From contig NZ_JMKI01000047.1 of assembly GCF_000712295.1 (NCBI RefSeq), forward strand, positions 62,001 through 126,000: a stretch of DNA of 64,000 nt, given 5' to 3'. The DNA comes from Synergistes jonesii (GTDB lineage: Bacteria > Synergistota > Synergistia > Synergistales > Synergistaceae). Of the stretch, positions 34,772-43,709 are shown piece by piece. Numbering within the stretch: position 1 is the stretch's first letter; every line of letters begins with the position of its first letter. A program made the translations under genes and the position numbers. The notes beneath the pieces are model-generated. The model was not told the origin of the DNA, did no database searches, and was given only the letters and a program-made list of their open reading frames with translations.

Positions 34772-34800
34772 ATTTTATCAGAAAACAGAATAAATTTCAA
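34772..34800 (-). promoter_or_regulatory. Promoter of greA
   Basis: On the minus strand TTGAAA (34800-34795), a 17-bp spacer and TAAAAT (34777-34772) match the consensus closely. It leaves a leader of about 35 bases before the GTG start. Confidence 0.75.
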
Positions 34801-34919
34801 ACGCTAATTTAATTTTGTGCGCCCTGCATAAAATATTATGAAAAAGACAAAGTGTCGTCAAATGTTGTAGCCCAATTCCTAAAGTCGTGATACGATAATA
34901 CTGGAGGGGAGTTGTGTTT

Positions 34920-36629
34920 ATGACTGGACCCGATAATATAAATGGCATTTCGCGCAGGGAGCGTAAGAAAAAGTCCGATCTTTTCGTGTGTCCTCTCGGC
35001 GGAATGGGCGAGATAGGAAAAAATCTTACCGTCTTCGGATACGGAGAAGATTATATCGTTATAGACTGCGGATTGAAATTTCCCGAGGAAGATATGCTGG
35101 GAATAGATTTTGTAATTCCAGACGCGACGTTCCTCGTTGAGAACAAATCAAAAATACGCGGAATCTTTATCACCCACGGTCATGAAGACCATATCGGCGC
35201 GCTGCCGTTCATCCTGCCCCGTCTCGACGTACCCGTATACTGTTCCCGCCTCGCGGGAGGCCTTATAGAAAACAAGATGCTCGACGCGAATACCGGCTAT
35301 CATCCGGACTTTCGTTACGTCGAAGCGTGCGACAAGGTGTCAGCCGGATGCTTTGAAGTCGAATTCATACAGATGTGCCATTCGATCCCCGACGCCTTTG
35401 CGCTCGTCGTGCACACTCCGGCCGGCGCGATAGTGCACAGCGGGGATTTTAAATTCGATCCGACGCCGATAGACGGCAACCGCGCGGATTACAGCGCGCT
35501 CGCCCGTCTCGGCGACGAGGGCGTGCTGCTGCTTATGTCCGACTCGACGAATGTCGAGAGGCCCGGCTCGACGCCTTCCGAAAAGATGATAGGGCAAACT
35601 TTTGAGAGGCTCTTCCGCCTTTATAAGGACCGCAGAATCGTCGTCGCGACCTTCTCGAGCAATCTGAACAGAACGCGCATGATTTTCGCTACTGCGGCGC
35701 GCTTCAACAGAAAAGTTTTGCTCGTCGGGCGCAGCATGGTCGCGAACGTGGAGCTTGCGCTGCGCCTAGGCACCCTTGACGTTCCCGAGGGGCAGATGAT
35801 CTCCGCGCAGGAAGCCGAAGAGCTTCCCGACAACCGCGTCGTCATCCTGACTACGGGAAGCCAGGGAGAGCCCTTCTCGGGGCTCGTCATGATGAGCCGC
35901 GGCACTCACAGGCAGGTCAAACTCGGCTCGAAGGATCTCGTCATAATATCAGCGACGCCGATACCGGGGAATGAAAAGCTTGTCAGTCAGACGGTCAACC
36001 GTCTTTTTGCGTGCGGTGCCGAGGTGATCTACGAACGCGACGAAAAGATTCACGTCTCGGGACACGCCTCGCGCGACGAGCTGATGTTGATGCTGAGCCT
36101 CACGCGCCCGAGATTTTTTGTCCCCTGTCACGGCGAATACCGCCATCTTGTGCGGCACGCGCAGCTCGCCAGAGAGATGGGCGTGAACGCGAAGAATATT
36201 TTTATCCTGCAAAACGGAGACATCTTGAAATTCAGCGGCTCGTCGAAGGCGGAGGTCGCCGGGCACGCGCCCGCCGACGCTGTGCTGATAGACGGCTTCG
36301 TGCTCGGAGAGTTCGAGGGCAGCATACTGCGCGAAAGGCGCGAAATGGCGGAAAACGGCGTCGTCGTGGTATCGGTAGTTCTGAACGGCGATATGCGCCC
36401 GGCCGCGCCGGTGCAGATACAGACGCGCGGCAGCGTCTATTCCTCCGAGGACGGAAGCACGCTGCGCGAGCTTGAATCCGCCGTGCTCGCGGCGCTCGCA
36501 CAATTTTCGCGCTCGCCCGGGGCGCGCAGGGAGACGCTGCCGACGGAGATTCGCAAGAGGATACGTGAAAAGCTTGATATGAATCCCCGCTGTTATCCGA
36601 CGATAATTCCTCTTGTAACCTATATTTAG
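34920..36629 (+). CDS. rnj: Ribonuclease J
   Basis: RNase J is a metallo-beta-lactamase/beta-CASP nuclease with endonuclease and 5'-3' exonuclease activity in mRNA decay. The zinc motif THGHEDHIGALPF lies near residues 82-94. Further motifs are CHSIPDAF, HSGDFKFD, SDSTNVERPG and, in the beta-CASP part, TTGSQGEPFS and HVSGHASRDELM. Length, about 569 residues, is normal. The start could be the ATG at 34920 (GGAGGGG nine bases upstream) or the GTG at 34914. The gene opens a long co-directional series that runs to about 49.8 kb. Confidence 0.94.
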   Translation: MTGPDNINGISRRERKKKSDLFVCPLGGMGEIGKNLTVFGYGEDYIVIDCGLKFPEEDMLGIDFVIPDATFLVENKSKIRGIFITHGHEDHIGALPFILPRLDVPVYCSRLAGGLIENKMLDANTGYHPDFRYVEACDKVSAGCFEVEFIQMCHSIPDAFALVVHTPAGAIVHSGDFKFDPTPIDGNRADYSALARLGDEGVLLLMSDSTNVERPGSTPSEKMIGQTFERLFRLYKDRRIVVATFSSNLNRTRMIFATAARFNRKVLLVGRSMVANVELALRLGTLDVPEGQMISAQEAEELPDNRVVILTTGSQGEPFSGLVMMSRGTHRQVKLGSKDLVIISATPIPGNEKLVSQTVNRLFACGAEVIYERDEKIHVSGHASRDELMLMLSLTRPRFFVPCHGEYRHLVRHAQLAREMGVNAKNIFILQNGDILKFSGSSKAEVAGHAPADAVLIDGFVLGEFEGSILRERREMAENGVVVVSVVLNGDMRPAAPVQIQTRGSVYSSEDGSTLRELESAVLAALAQFSRSPGARRETLPTEIRKRIREKLDMNPRCYPTIIPLVTYI

Positions 36630-36682
36630 AACGTTTTACATGCGGCTGCGGCCGCATATATTCTGAGGGGAGATATAATTTT

Positions 36683-38344
36683 ATGTCATTTGGCGATTTG
36701 CTTCAGGTCCTGGCAGGGGTGGGGGTTCTGCTCTACGGAATCATCATCATGGGAGATTCTCTGCAGATCATAGCCGGGGACAGGCTGCGAAAGCTTATCG
36801 GATCGCTGACGGCGACGCCTATCAAGGGGCTTCTCGTCGGCACCGCTGTAACCTCGATTCTGCAGAGCAGCAGCGCTACGACGATTATGGTCGTCAGCTT
36901 CGTCGATGTCGGCTTTATGACGCTCACGCAGGCTATCGGGGTGATACTGGGGGCGAATATAGGCACGACGGTTACGGGACAGCTGATAGCCTTCGACATA
37001 ACCAACGTGGCTTACATATGCGTTCTAGTTGGAGCCGCAATATGCATCCTCGCGCACAAGAAGAGGGTGAAGCATATAGGCGTGGGTATAGTCGGTTTCG
37101 GACTGCTTTTCATAGGTATGGAGATGATGCAGGGGCCGCTTTCATTTTTGAAGGAACGTCCGGAGGTCACCGCGGCCTTCAGCAGCCATCCCGCGGTGGC
37201 CTTCCTTGCCGGGCTCATCCTTACGCTCATCGTGCAATCGAGCTCGGCTACGGTCGGCCTTACGATGGCTATCGCGGTACAGGGCGTTATACCGCTTCAG
37301 ACGGCGATCGTCATCATACTCGGCGACAACATCGGGACTACGATTACGGCCGTTCTCGCGTCTCTCAGCGCGAACAGGGCCGCGAAACAGGCGGCCGCGG
37401 CGCACGTCATGATAAAGATACTCGGCACGTTGGTCATACTGCTAGTCCTGCCATTCTATACCTCGTTGATAGAGATGACGGCAAATACTATTTCCAGGCA
37501 GGTTGCAAACGCTCATACTATTTTCAATATAATAATCGCTCTGCTTTTCCTGCCCTTCGTCTCCCAGTATGCCAATTTCATCAGAAAGCTCATACCTGAC
37601 GACGAGAGCGTGCAGGCAACGAGCCCGATATACCTCAACCGCGCGCTCTTGACCGTTTCCAGCGCTGCCGCGATCGACGCGGTGCGCAAGGAAATGATAC
37701 GCCTCTCGCGCACCGCGCGCCAAATGATCGAGGACTGTCGCAGGCTGATAGTCGAGGGCGACGAGAAGCTCGTCGAAGAGGTAGAGCGCAGCGAGTCAAA
37801 CGTCAACGAGATGACGCGCGATATCGTCCAGTATGCCTCGGAGGTCGGACAGGGAAGGCTTTCGACGGACATGTCGACGCTGCTGAACCTCTCGACTAAC
37901 GCGGTCAGCGACGCAGAGCGCATCGGGGACCACGCTACGAACCTGGTGGAAATGTACCAGTACCTTCAGGATCACCACCTGACTCTTTCCCCGAAGGCGC
38001 TTGAGGAGGGCAACGAGATGTTCGCGCTCGTCCTCACGGCTCTCGACAAGAGCATCCAGGCGCTCGACGAGGAAAATCCGGATCTCGCCGCCGAGGCCAT
38101 CAAGCTGGAGCAGCGTATCGACGACATGGAGAAGGCGCTGCGCGCCCAGCACATCGAACGCCTGAACAGGGGGCTCTGCAAGCCGGGGGCCGGAGTCGTC
38201 TTCATAGATATACTGAGCAATCTTGAAAGGGTAGGAGACCACGCGACTAACCTCGCCGATATGGTCATCGAGGTTTCCAAGCTGCATAAAAATAAAAAAT
38301 CAAAGACGGAAAGCGCGCCTAAGGGCAAGGAGGCGGCGAAATGA
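36683..38344 (+). CDS. Na/Pi cotransporter family protein with PhoU-like domain
   Basis: A 553-residue membrane protein. The first 310 residues carry two Na/Pi cotransporter repeats, each with the motif QSSSAT (LQSSSATTIM and VQSSSATVGL) and about eight membrane helices. Residues 330-530 form a PhoU-like helical domain with two copies of an ERVGDHATN-type motif (ERIGDHATNLVEM and ERVGDHATNLADM). The family imports phosphate driven by sodium; the PhoU part may sense or regulate. It overlaps uppP by four bases. A short palindrome (ATGCGGC/GCCGCAT, 36640-36657) lies before it. Confidence 0.92.
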   Translation: MSFGDLLQVLAGVGVLLYGIIIMGDSLQIIAGDRLRKLIGSLTATPIKGLLVGTAVTSILQSSSATTIMVVSFVDVGFMTLTQAIGVILGANIGTTVTGQLIAFDITNVAYICVLVGAAICILAHKKRVKHIGVGIVGFGLLFIGMEMMQGPLSFLKERPEVTAAFSSHPAVAFLAGLILTLIVQSSSATVGLTMAIAVQGVIPLQTAIVIILGDNIGTTITAVLASLSANRAAKQAAAAHVMIKILGTLVILLVLPFYTSLIEMTANTISRQVANAHTIFNIIIALLFLPFVSQYANFIRKLIPDDESVQATSPIYLNRALLTVSSAAAIDAVRKEMIRLSRTARQMIEDCRRLIVEGDEKLVEEVERSESNVNEMTRDIVQYASEVGQGRLSTDMSTLLNLSTNAVSDAERIGDHATNLVEMYQYLQDHHLTLSPKALEEGNEMFALVLTALDKSIQALDEENPDLAAEAIKLEQRIDDMEKALRAQHIERLNRGLCKPGAGVVFIDILSNLERVGDHATNLADMVIEVSKLHKNKKSKTESAPKGKEAAK

Positions 38345-39150
38345 ATTCAAACGCGATTCTGCTTGGGTTTATCCAAGGCTTCACCGAATTTCTGCCGGTC
38401 AGCAGCTCTGGTCATCTGGCCCTGGCGAAAATTTTTCTCGGCATGGAGATGCCGCCGCTGAACTACGACCTTGTACTGCATGTTTCGACGGTGCTTGCGA
38501 CTCTTATATTTTTCGCGCCGGACATCGCCGTGCTTTTAATCGAATGGTCTTCCGGCTTTTCTAACGCACAGCGGCGCAGGAGCGCTGGGTGGAGCATAGG
38601 CTGGGCCGTTATCGCCGGCACGGTCATCACGGCGGCGATAGGGCTCGCGCTGAAGAACTTCGCCGAAGAGGCGTCTATGAACTCGATCATGGTCGGAGCC
38701 GGCCTCGTCGTCACTGGCGTCGTCCTTCTGATTTCGAGGAAGATGGGAAACGGCTGCGGGCACGTCGCCTTCACCGACGGGCTGTACGTCGGCATAGCTC
38801 AGGGGCTAGCGGTATTCCCCGGCGTGTCGCGCTCGGGCATGACGATAATGGCGGGGCTTGCCGCGGGGCTTTCGAAGGAGGCCGCCTTCCGCTTCTCGTT
38901 CCTTCTATCCATTCCGGCGATACTCGGCGCTGCGCTCGTGCAGGCTCTTGAGATCGGAGGCTGGCGTGAATTTGTTTCTTCCCTGCCATCCGGCTGGTTT
39001 TTAGGCGCGCTCTGCGCGTTCGCCTCGGGGCTCTTTTCACTGTTTGTTTTGAAAAAGCTCGTGATAACGTCAAAGTGGTGGCTCTTTGGGGTATACTGTC
39101 TTGCAGCGGGTGTCGCTGCGATCGGAGTAACTTGTCTGGGAGCGTGGTAA
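38341..39150 (+). CDS. uppP: Undecaprenyl-diphosphatase UppP/BacA
   Basis: UppP dephosphorylates undecaprenyl pyrophosphate so that the lipid carrier can be reused for wall and polysaccharide synthesis. The 269-residue membrane protein has the two signature motifs: GFTEFLPVSSSGHL at about 14-27 and PGVSRSGMT at about 160-168, together forming the active site. About eight helices are predicted. It overlaps the Na/Pi gene (ATGA), a sensible pairing since the reaction releases phosphate. Next to it are DUF4321 and maf. Confidence 0.95.
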   Translation: MNSNAILLGFIQGFTEFLPVSSSGHLALAKIFLGMEMPPLNYDLVLHVSTVLATLIFFAPDIAVLLIEWSSGFSNAQRRRSAGWSIGWAVIAGTVITAAIGLALKNFAEEASMNSIMVGAGLVVTGVVLLISRKMGNGCGHVAFTDGLYVGIAQGLAVFPGVSRSGMTIMAGLAAGLSKEAAFRFSFLLSIPAILGAALVQALEIGGWREFVSSLPSGWFLGALCAFASGLFSLFVLKKLVITSKWWLFGVYCLAAGVAAIGVTCLGAW

Positions 39151-39151
39151 T

Positions 39152-39400
39152 ATGTCGCTGTTGAAGAATTCGTCCTTCAAATGGGGCGTCGTTCTGTTAT
39201 GCATGATACTGGGGACCTGGCTGGGGATATTTTTGCAGAATTTCCGCGCTACGGCGGCGATTTTTGCGAACGTGACCGACTTTACGTTCGATATCCGCCA
39301 GATCGATCTCGTGATGCTCAGGTTCGGCGTACTTTTTTCGATGAGGATCAATCTGGGAACTATCATCGGAGCGGTAGCGGGAATACTGATAACGAAATGA
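39152..39400 (+). CDS. DUF4321 family small membrane protein
   Basis: An 82-residue protein with two hydrophobic helices, one at the N-terminus (WGVVLLCMILGTWLGIFL) and one at the C-terminus (GTIIGAVAGILITK), separated by a polar loop that ends in DLVMLRFGVLFSMRIN. This layout fits the DUF4321 family, common beside maf in Firmicutes. The function is unknown. It starts two bases after the uppP stop and overlaps maf by four bases. Confidence 0.8.
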   Translation: MSLLKNSSFKWGVVLLCMILGTWLGIFLQNFRATAAIFANVTDFTFDIRQIDLVMLRFGVLFSMRINLGTIIGAVAGILITK

Positions 39401-39990
39401 AGGAAGCGCTGATACTCGCATCGGGAAGCCCGAGGCGGAGGGAGCTGCTTTCGCGCGTCTGTCGAGACTTTGAGGTCGTGCCGTCGAATATGGTGGAAAA
39501 GGAGGCCGGCTCGGCGCCGCCCGCGGAATATGTGAAAATGCTCGCCGACGAAAAGGCCTCGGAGGTCGCTTCACGCTTTCCGTCGCGCTGGGTCGTCGGC
39601 GCTGATACCGTCGTCGCGTCGGAGGGGAAAATTTTAGGGAAGCCTGCGGACGAACGCGAGGCCGCGGCGATGCTTCGGGCGCTTTCGGGGCGCGCTCATT
39701 CGGTCTTCACAGGAGTGGCCCTGATCGCTCCGGACGGCGGCAAAAATGTCTGCTCAGAAGAGACGCGCGTCTTTTTCCGCCCTCTTTCGGACGATGACAT
39801 CAGGGCCTATGTCGCGCTCGGCGAAAGCGCGGACAAAGCTGGCGCTTACGCGATACAGGGAAGCGGTGCGCTGCTTGCCGAACGGATAGAAGGGTGTTAT
39901 TTTAATGTCGTCGGCCTGCCTCTTTCAAGGCTCTCAAAAATGTTTGAAGAGATGGGCGTGCCTCTCGCGGCTCAGTGGAGGGATGAATGA
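39397..39990 (+). CDS. maf: Maf family nucleotide pyrophosphatase
   Basis: Maf proteins hydrolyse non-canonical or canonical nucleoside triphosphates and influence septation. The 197-residue protein begins with ILASGSPRRRELL, the phosphate-binding signature, followed by VVGADTVVASEGKILGKP and GRAHSVFTGVAL, and ends with YFNVVGLPLSRL. It is probably the dTTP/UTP-type member. The ATG overlaps the DUF4321 stop (ATGA), and the stop overlaps the following start in the same way, so all three are translationally coupled. Confidence 0.94.
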   Translation: MKEALILASGSPRRRELLSRVCRDFEVVPSNMVEKEAGSAPPAEYVKMLADEKASEVASRFPSRWVVGADTVVASEGKILGKPADEREAAAMLRALSGRAHSVFTGVALIAPDGGKNVCSEETRVFFRPLSDDDIRAYVALGESADKAGAYAIQGSGALLAERIEGCYFNVVGLPLSRLSKMFEEMGVPLAAQWRDE

Positions 39991-41906
39991 GAATGGATAT
40001 AAATAAACGCGTATTGCTGTGGAGCGCGCTTGCGGCGGCTTTTGTCTGCGCCGCGGCTGGGCTGCTGCCGAGAGTAGCGGCGGAGAAGGCGAATAAGAGC
40101 GTGGCCTTTGTCGCCGAGTACAGAGAGGTCGCTTCTCTCGCTTATCAGAACAACGTGGAGCCGGCCGACGTATGGCGCAGGATCAACGACTTGGGGGTGC
40201 TAGGGGTCGCCGCCGCCGAATACACCGGCGACGAGCTCGCGTCTCATAACCCGATGCCGGTGCGCTTCGGCTCGGCTTCGCTGCTCTGCGCTTCTGCCGC
40301 GAAGAAAAATTTCAGCCGCGCGGTGCTGCGCTTTTTACCTGATTTTGTTTACGCCGACATCCTCTGGGAATATATAAAGGCGAAGCTGCCGGCCTCCGAG
40401 CTGATAGCTGACGGCGGATATAAGGTCATACTTCTGCCGGGTTCCGTCGAAGAGCTTAAATTTTCGGCGTTCGTGCCCGACGTAGCGGCTCTCGAATTCG
40501 CGCGCGCGAGCGGCGTTCCCGCTCTCTTCCGCCCGGGCCCCTGCACTCCGGCCTCCGGGCAGAATGTCGCGGACGCCTTCTCGCTTCTGCTTGAAAAATA
40601 TCCGAATATCAAAAATATAACACCCGCCGGGCTCGTCGCCCCGGGCTATCCGGAGCTCGAGCCTCTCGTTTCCGTGATGAAGGCTCACGATATCACCATG
40701 TCTCAGGTCGAGTTTATAAAACAGGTGGGCGTGCCTCAACTTGCAAAGATGGCGGCCCCGTATGTCATTCCAATGCACAGCCTCACGCGCGACGAGATCA
40801 TTTCGCGCGGCCTGAGCCGTCGCACTATAGCGGACAGGTTCGTTCGCGCGGTGCACGAGCGTTCGATAAGGCTGATAATGGTCCACCCTTACGATTTGCA
40901 GATGGGCGGGCGCCTTGATATATTCGCCGGCGACCTCGCCGTTTATAAGGAGGCGCTCGAAGCACGCGGCTGCAAAATGGAATGGCCGCATACCTCGCCG
41001 GTGCGCTCTTCGCCTCTTGCCGGAGCTGCGGCGTGCGGGATAGTCTTCGTCTTTACGCTGTGGTTCTATTTCGCGCGGCTCACCGCATCGGAGGCTGAAA
41101 ACGTCTCGCCCTTCACCGCCGCCGCGCTCTTTGTCGCTTCGCTAGTCCTTGGCGCCGCCATGTGGAAGCTCCCTTTGCTCGCTAAGCTGCAGGGCGGCCT
41201 CTGCGGTGCGCTCGTCGCGGCCGAGGCGGCGCTTTCCGCGCTCGACTGCTGGAAAAGGCGCCCGATATGCTCGATTGGCGCGCTTCTGATCGTGCTCGCC
41301 GGTGGACTTTCGATAGCCTCCTTCTACGGGACTTCGGCGGCCGCGCTGCGCCTTACTCCATTCTCGGGCGTGAAGCTGACGTTGCTGCTGCCGCCTCTGA
41401 TGGTACTCTATCACGACCTCGTGCGCCGCGTGCACCCCGAGCCACTCGGCGAGATAGTTTCGCGTCCGGTGCTTTGGGGCGAGCTCGTTCTGATCGGCGT
41501 GATGCTGCTCGCTCTGCTTGTCATGGCTGTGCGCAGCGACAACGTTTCGAACGTCCCCGTGCTCGAGGTCGCCTTCCGCGACTTTATGGAGCGCGCTCTC
41601 GCGGTGCGCCCGCGCACCAAGGAGTTCCTCGTCGGTTATCCGGCGCTCGTGCTTTACTGGTACCTTGTGCGCCGCGACTATCTCCCGCACTACCGCGAGG
41701 CGGCGCGCCTCGCTGCGTCGCTCGCCTTCTGCTCGGCTGTGAACACCTTCTGCCATTTCCACACGCTCCTTCAGCTGAGCGTCATCCGCGTTCTGAACGG
41801 CTGGTGGCTCGGCATGGCGGTCGGGCTTGTTTTCACCGCGCTGCTGCATTTCGCCTTCGTCCCCTTCTGCCGCAGGGCCCGCTCTTATCTGGCAAGCAAA
41901 CATTGA
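39987..41906 (+). CDS. DUF5693 family membrane protein
   Basis: A 639-residue protein with an N-terminal membrane segment (about 8-28), a large outside domain (about 30-345) and about eight helices in the C-terminal half. The outer domain contains FRPGPCTPASGQNVADAF and VIPMHSLTRDEI, and ends in IMVHPYDLQMGGRLD. This matches the DUF5693 family as I know it, which commonly lies just before csaB in Synergistota and Firmicutes. The role is unknown; position argues for polysaccharide or wall assembly. It overlaps maf and csaB by four bases each. Confidence 0.8.
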   Translation: MRMDINKRVLLWSALAAAFVCAAAGLLPRVAAEKANKSVAFVAEYREVASLAYQNNVEPADVWRRINDLGVLGVAAAEYTGDELASHNPMPVRFGSASLLCASAAKKNFSRAVLRFLPDFVYADILWEYIKAKLPASELIADGGYKVILLPGSVEELKFSAFVPDVAALEFARASGVPALFRPGPCTPASGQNVADAFSLLLEKYPNIKNITPAGLVAPGYPELEPLVSVMKAHDITMSQVEFIKQVGVPQLAKMAAPYVIPMHSLTRDEIISRGLSRRTIADRFVRAVHERSIRLIMVHPYDLQMGGRLDIFAGDLAVYKEALEARGCKMEWPHTSPVRSSPLAGAAACGIVFVFTLWFYFARLTASEAENVSPFTAAALFVASLVLGAAMWKLPLLAKLQGGLCGALVAAEAALSALDCWKRRPICSIGALLIVLAGGLSIASFYGTSAAALRLTPFSGVKLTLLLPPLMVLYHDLVRRVHPEPLGEIVSRPVLWGELVLIGVMLLALLVMAVRSDNVSNVPVLEVAFRDFMERALAVRPRTKEFLVGYPALVLYWYLVRRDYLPHYREAARLAASLAFCSAVNTFCHFHTLLQLSVIRVLNGWWLGMAVGLVFTALLHFAFVPFCRRARSYLASKH

Positions 41907-42934
41907 GAAAAGAGTTCGAGATACTTCTCATAGGCTATTACGGCTTCGGAAATCTCGGCGACGAACTGCTCGCCGAGGCCTCGATAAAGCTTCTCGTCAG
42001 ATGCGGCGTAAGGCCGGAGAAAATAGCGATGCTTTCCGCAGGGCCCCAAGAGAGCGAAAAAAAATTCGGTGTGCGCGCTTTTAACCGCTGGAAGCCCTCC
42101 GAAGTGATCAAGGCCTGCAGGCGGAGCGGCGCGCTGCTGCTCGGAGGGGGGGGGCTCTTCCAGGATGCGACGAGTGCGCGCTCCTGCGTTTATTACTGGG
42201 GTGTCACGCTTATCGCTAAACTATGCGGCATGAAGATATTCGCGGCTGGGCAGTCTGTCGGCCCGTTGCGCGGAGGAATGTCGCGTGTTTTTGCGAAGCA
42301 CGCACTTTCGATGTGTTCTGAGATATCTCTCCGCGACGAAACCTCGATGAAGCTCGTAAAGGGCTTCGGGCTGGACGCGCGCATGACGCCGGACCTCGTA
42401 CTGACTCTCGGACTTCCGGCGAAATCGCGCGGCGGCGGAGCTATGCTCTTCAACGCACGCCCTTCCTACGGCGCGCTCGCCGAGGAGTCCGCTAAAAAAT
42501 GCGCCGTCATCGCGCGTGAAAGAAAGTGCGAGGTCGTCGGCGTAGCTCTCGCCGACGAGGACGTGTCGGAGATGAAAAGGCTCGAAGTGCTGGATTATAT
42601 AAAATTCCGCGATATAATTACCGTGCGGAGTCTCGAAGATTTTTCGCGTGTCGCGGAGGACGCTTCCGCGGCGATAGGGATGCGGCTCCATTTTCTGGAG
42701 CTCTGCGCGCTCGCCGCTCTTCCCGCGGCCGGCTGCCCTTACGATCCTAAGGTCTCGGACTTCTGTATGCGTTATAATATAGCGACGACAAACGACGGGC
42801 TGGAAGCGCCGCGGCTCGACGTTGCGGCGATACCCGCCGAAGAGGGCGAAGAAGCGCTTAAGAATTTCAGGGAGGCGCTCTTTCTTATTATTGGTAATAC
42901 AGATGGACGAAAAGAAATTTGCAAAGCTGAATAA
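41903..42934 (+). CDS. csaB: Polysaccharide pyruvyl transferase CsaB
   Basis: CsaB adds pyruvate to a secondary cell-wall polysaccharide, which in other bacteria anchors S-layer SLH-domain proteins. The 343-residue protein has the pyruvyl-transferase family pattern: ILLIGYYGFGNLGDELL at the start, LLLGGGGLFQDATS at about 76-89, GQSVGPLRG, and GMRLHFLELCALAALPA near residue 256. The start is TTG overlapping the preceding stop (TTGA). In a diderm with SLH-type outer-membrane proteins it could tether the outer membrane; that is inference. Confidence 0.9.
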   Translation: MRKEFEILLIGYYGFGNLGDELLAEASIKLLVRCGVRPEKIAMLSAGPQESEKKFGVRAFNRWKPSEVIKACRRSGALLLGGGGLFQDATSARSCVYYWGVTLIAKLCGMKIFAAGQSVGPLRGGMSRVFAKHALSMCSEISLRDETSMKLVKGFGLDARMTPDLVLTLGLPAKSRGGGAMLFNARPSYGALAEESAKKCAVIARERKCEVVGVALADEDVSEMKRLEVLDYIKFRDIITVRSLEDFSRVAEDASAAIGMRLHFLELCALAALPAAGCPYDPKVSDFCMRYNIATTNDGLEAPRLDVAAIPAEEGEEALKNFREALFLIIGNTDGRKEICKAE

Positions 42935-43709
42935 TATCTCTGCCGAGGTGCGCAAGGATATTCTGCGGATGGTCGGCATCGCGCGCTCCGGCCCGCTTGA
43001 GAAGTCGCTCTCGGCCGCGAGCCTCCTCGTCTATCTTTATTGGGAAGAAATGCTTTTCGTTCCCGGCGAACCTCGGAGGGAGGATCGCGACCGCTTCATG
43101 ACCGATGTGCCGGAGGCCGTCCCCGCTCTCTACGCGGTCCTCGCGCGGCGCGGTTTTTTCGAGCGCGAACATCTGTGGCATTACAGACGCCTCGGCGCGA
43201 TGCTCCAAGCTCTGCCGGATTTCGGCCGTATCCCGGGCGTTGACGCGCCGTGCGTCGCCGCGCGCCCGCAGATCGCTATGGCCGGTGCGCTCGCGCGCGA
43301 GCTCTTCCCTGCCGAGAGTTCGCCGAGGGTGATCTTCCTCACGGACGAAAAAAATCTGCTCTGCGACGAATTTATCGCCGATCTTAAAAAATCGTCCGGC
43401 AAATATACGCCCAATCTGCTCGTCCTTGTCCTGCAAAATCTTCGCGGCGACACAGCGAGGATAGCGGCGCCGGCGAGACTTTCCTCGTTCGGCTGGGACG
43501 TGCGCGAAGCGTTTTCCAGCGATTTCGAATCGCTGGAAAACGCTTTCATGTCTTTTAATTTCGCTGAGGGCGCTCCGAAGGCGCTTGTCGCGCTTCAGTC
43601 GGAAGATGTTTTCGTGAAGCTGGAGCATTCGGAGGCCTTCCGTTCGCTGAGCATGGGCGAGCTTGATATGGCTCTTGAAGAATTGGAGGAGAAATCCAAT
43701 GAACGCTGA
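42903..43709 (+). CDS. Transketolase N-terminal-like protein, cofactor motifs lost
   Basis: A 268-residue protein that aligns with the first half of transketolase, for example DRFMTDVPEAVPALYAVLA against the usual SKGHAAPALYAVLA type and LGAMLQALPDFGRIPGVDA against the QGHP type. Both thiamine-diphosphate histidines (KGH and GHP) are absent, and the metal-binding GDG...N motif reads TDEK and lacks its partner. It therefore looks non-catalytic. It overlaps csaB by 32 bases and the matching C-terminal half by 11. A structural or regulatory role is likely; what it binds is unknown. Confidence 0.72.
   Translation: MDEKKFAKLNNISAEVRKDILRMVGIARSGPLEKSLSAASLLVYLYWEEMLFVPGEPRREDRDRFMTDVPEAVPALYAVLARRGFFEREHLWHYRRLGAMLQALPDFGRIPGVDAPCVAARPQIAMAGALARELFPAESSPRVIFLTDEKNLLCDEFIADLKKSSGKYTPNLLVLVLQNLRGDTARIAAPARLSSFGWDVREAFSSDFESLENAFMSFNFAEGAPKALVALQSEDVFVKLEHSEAFRSLSMGELDMALEELEEKSNER

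Noticed and set aside
41267-42934. A longer csaB frame starting inside the DUF5693 gene
   Set aside because: The extra 212 residues are Arg/Ala-rich shadow sequence. The pyruvyl-transferase homology begins at the TTG at 41903, which overlaps the previous stop.
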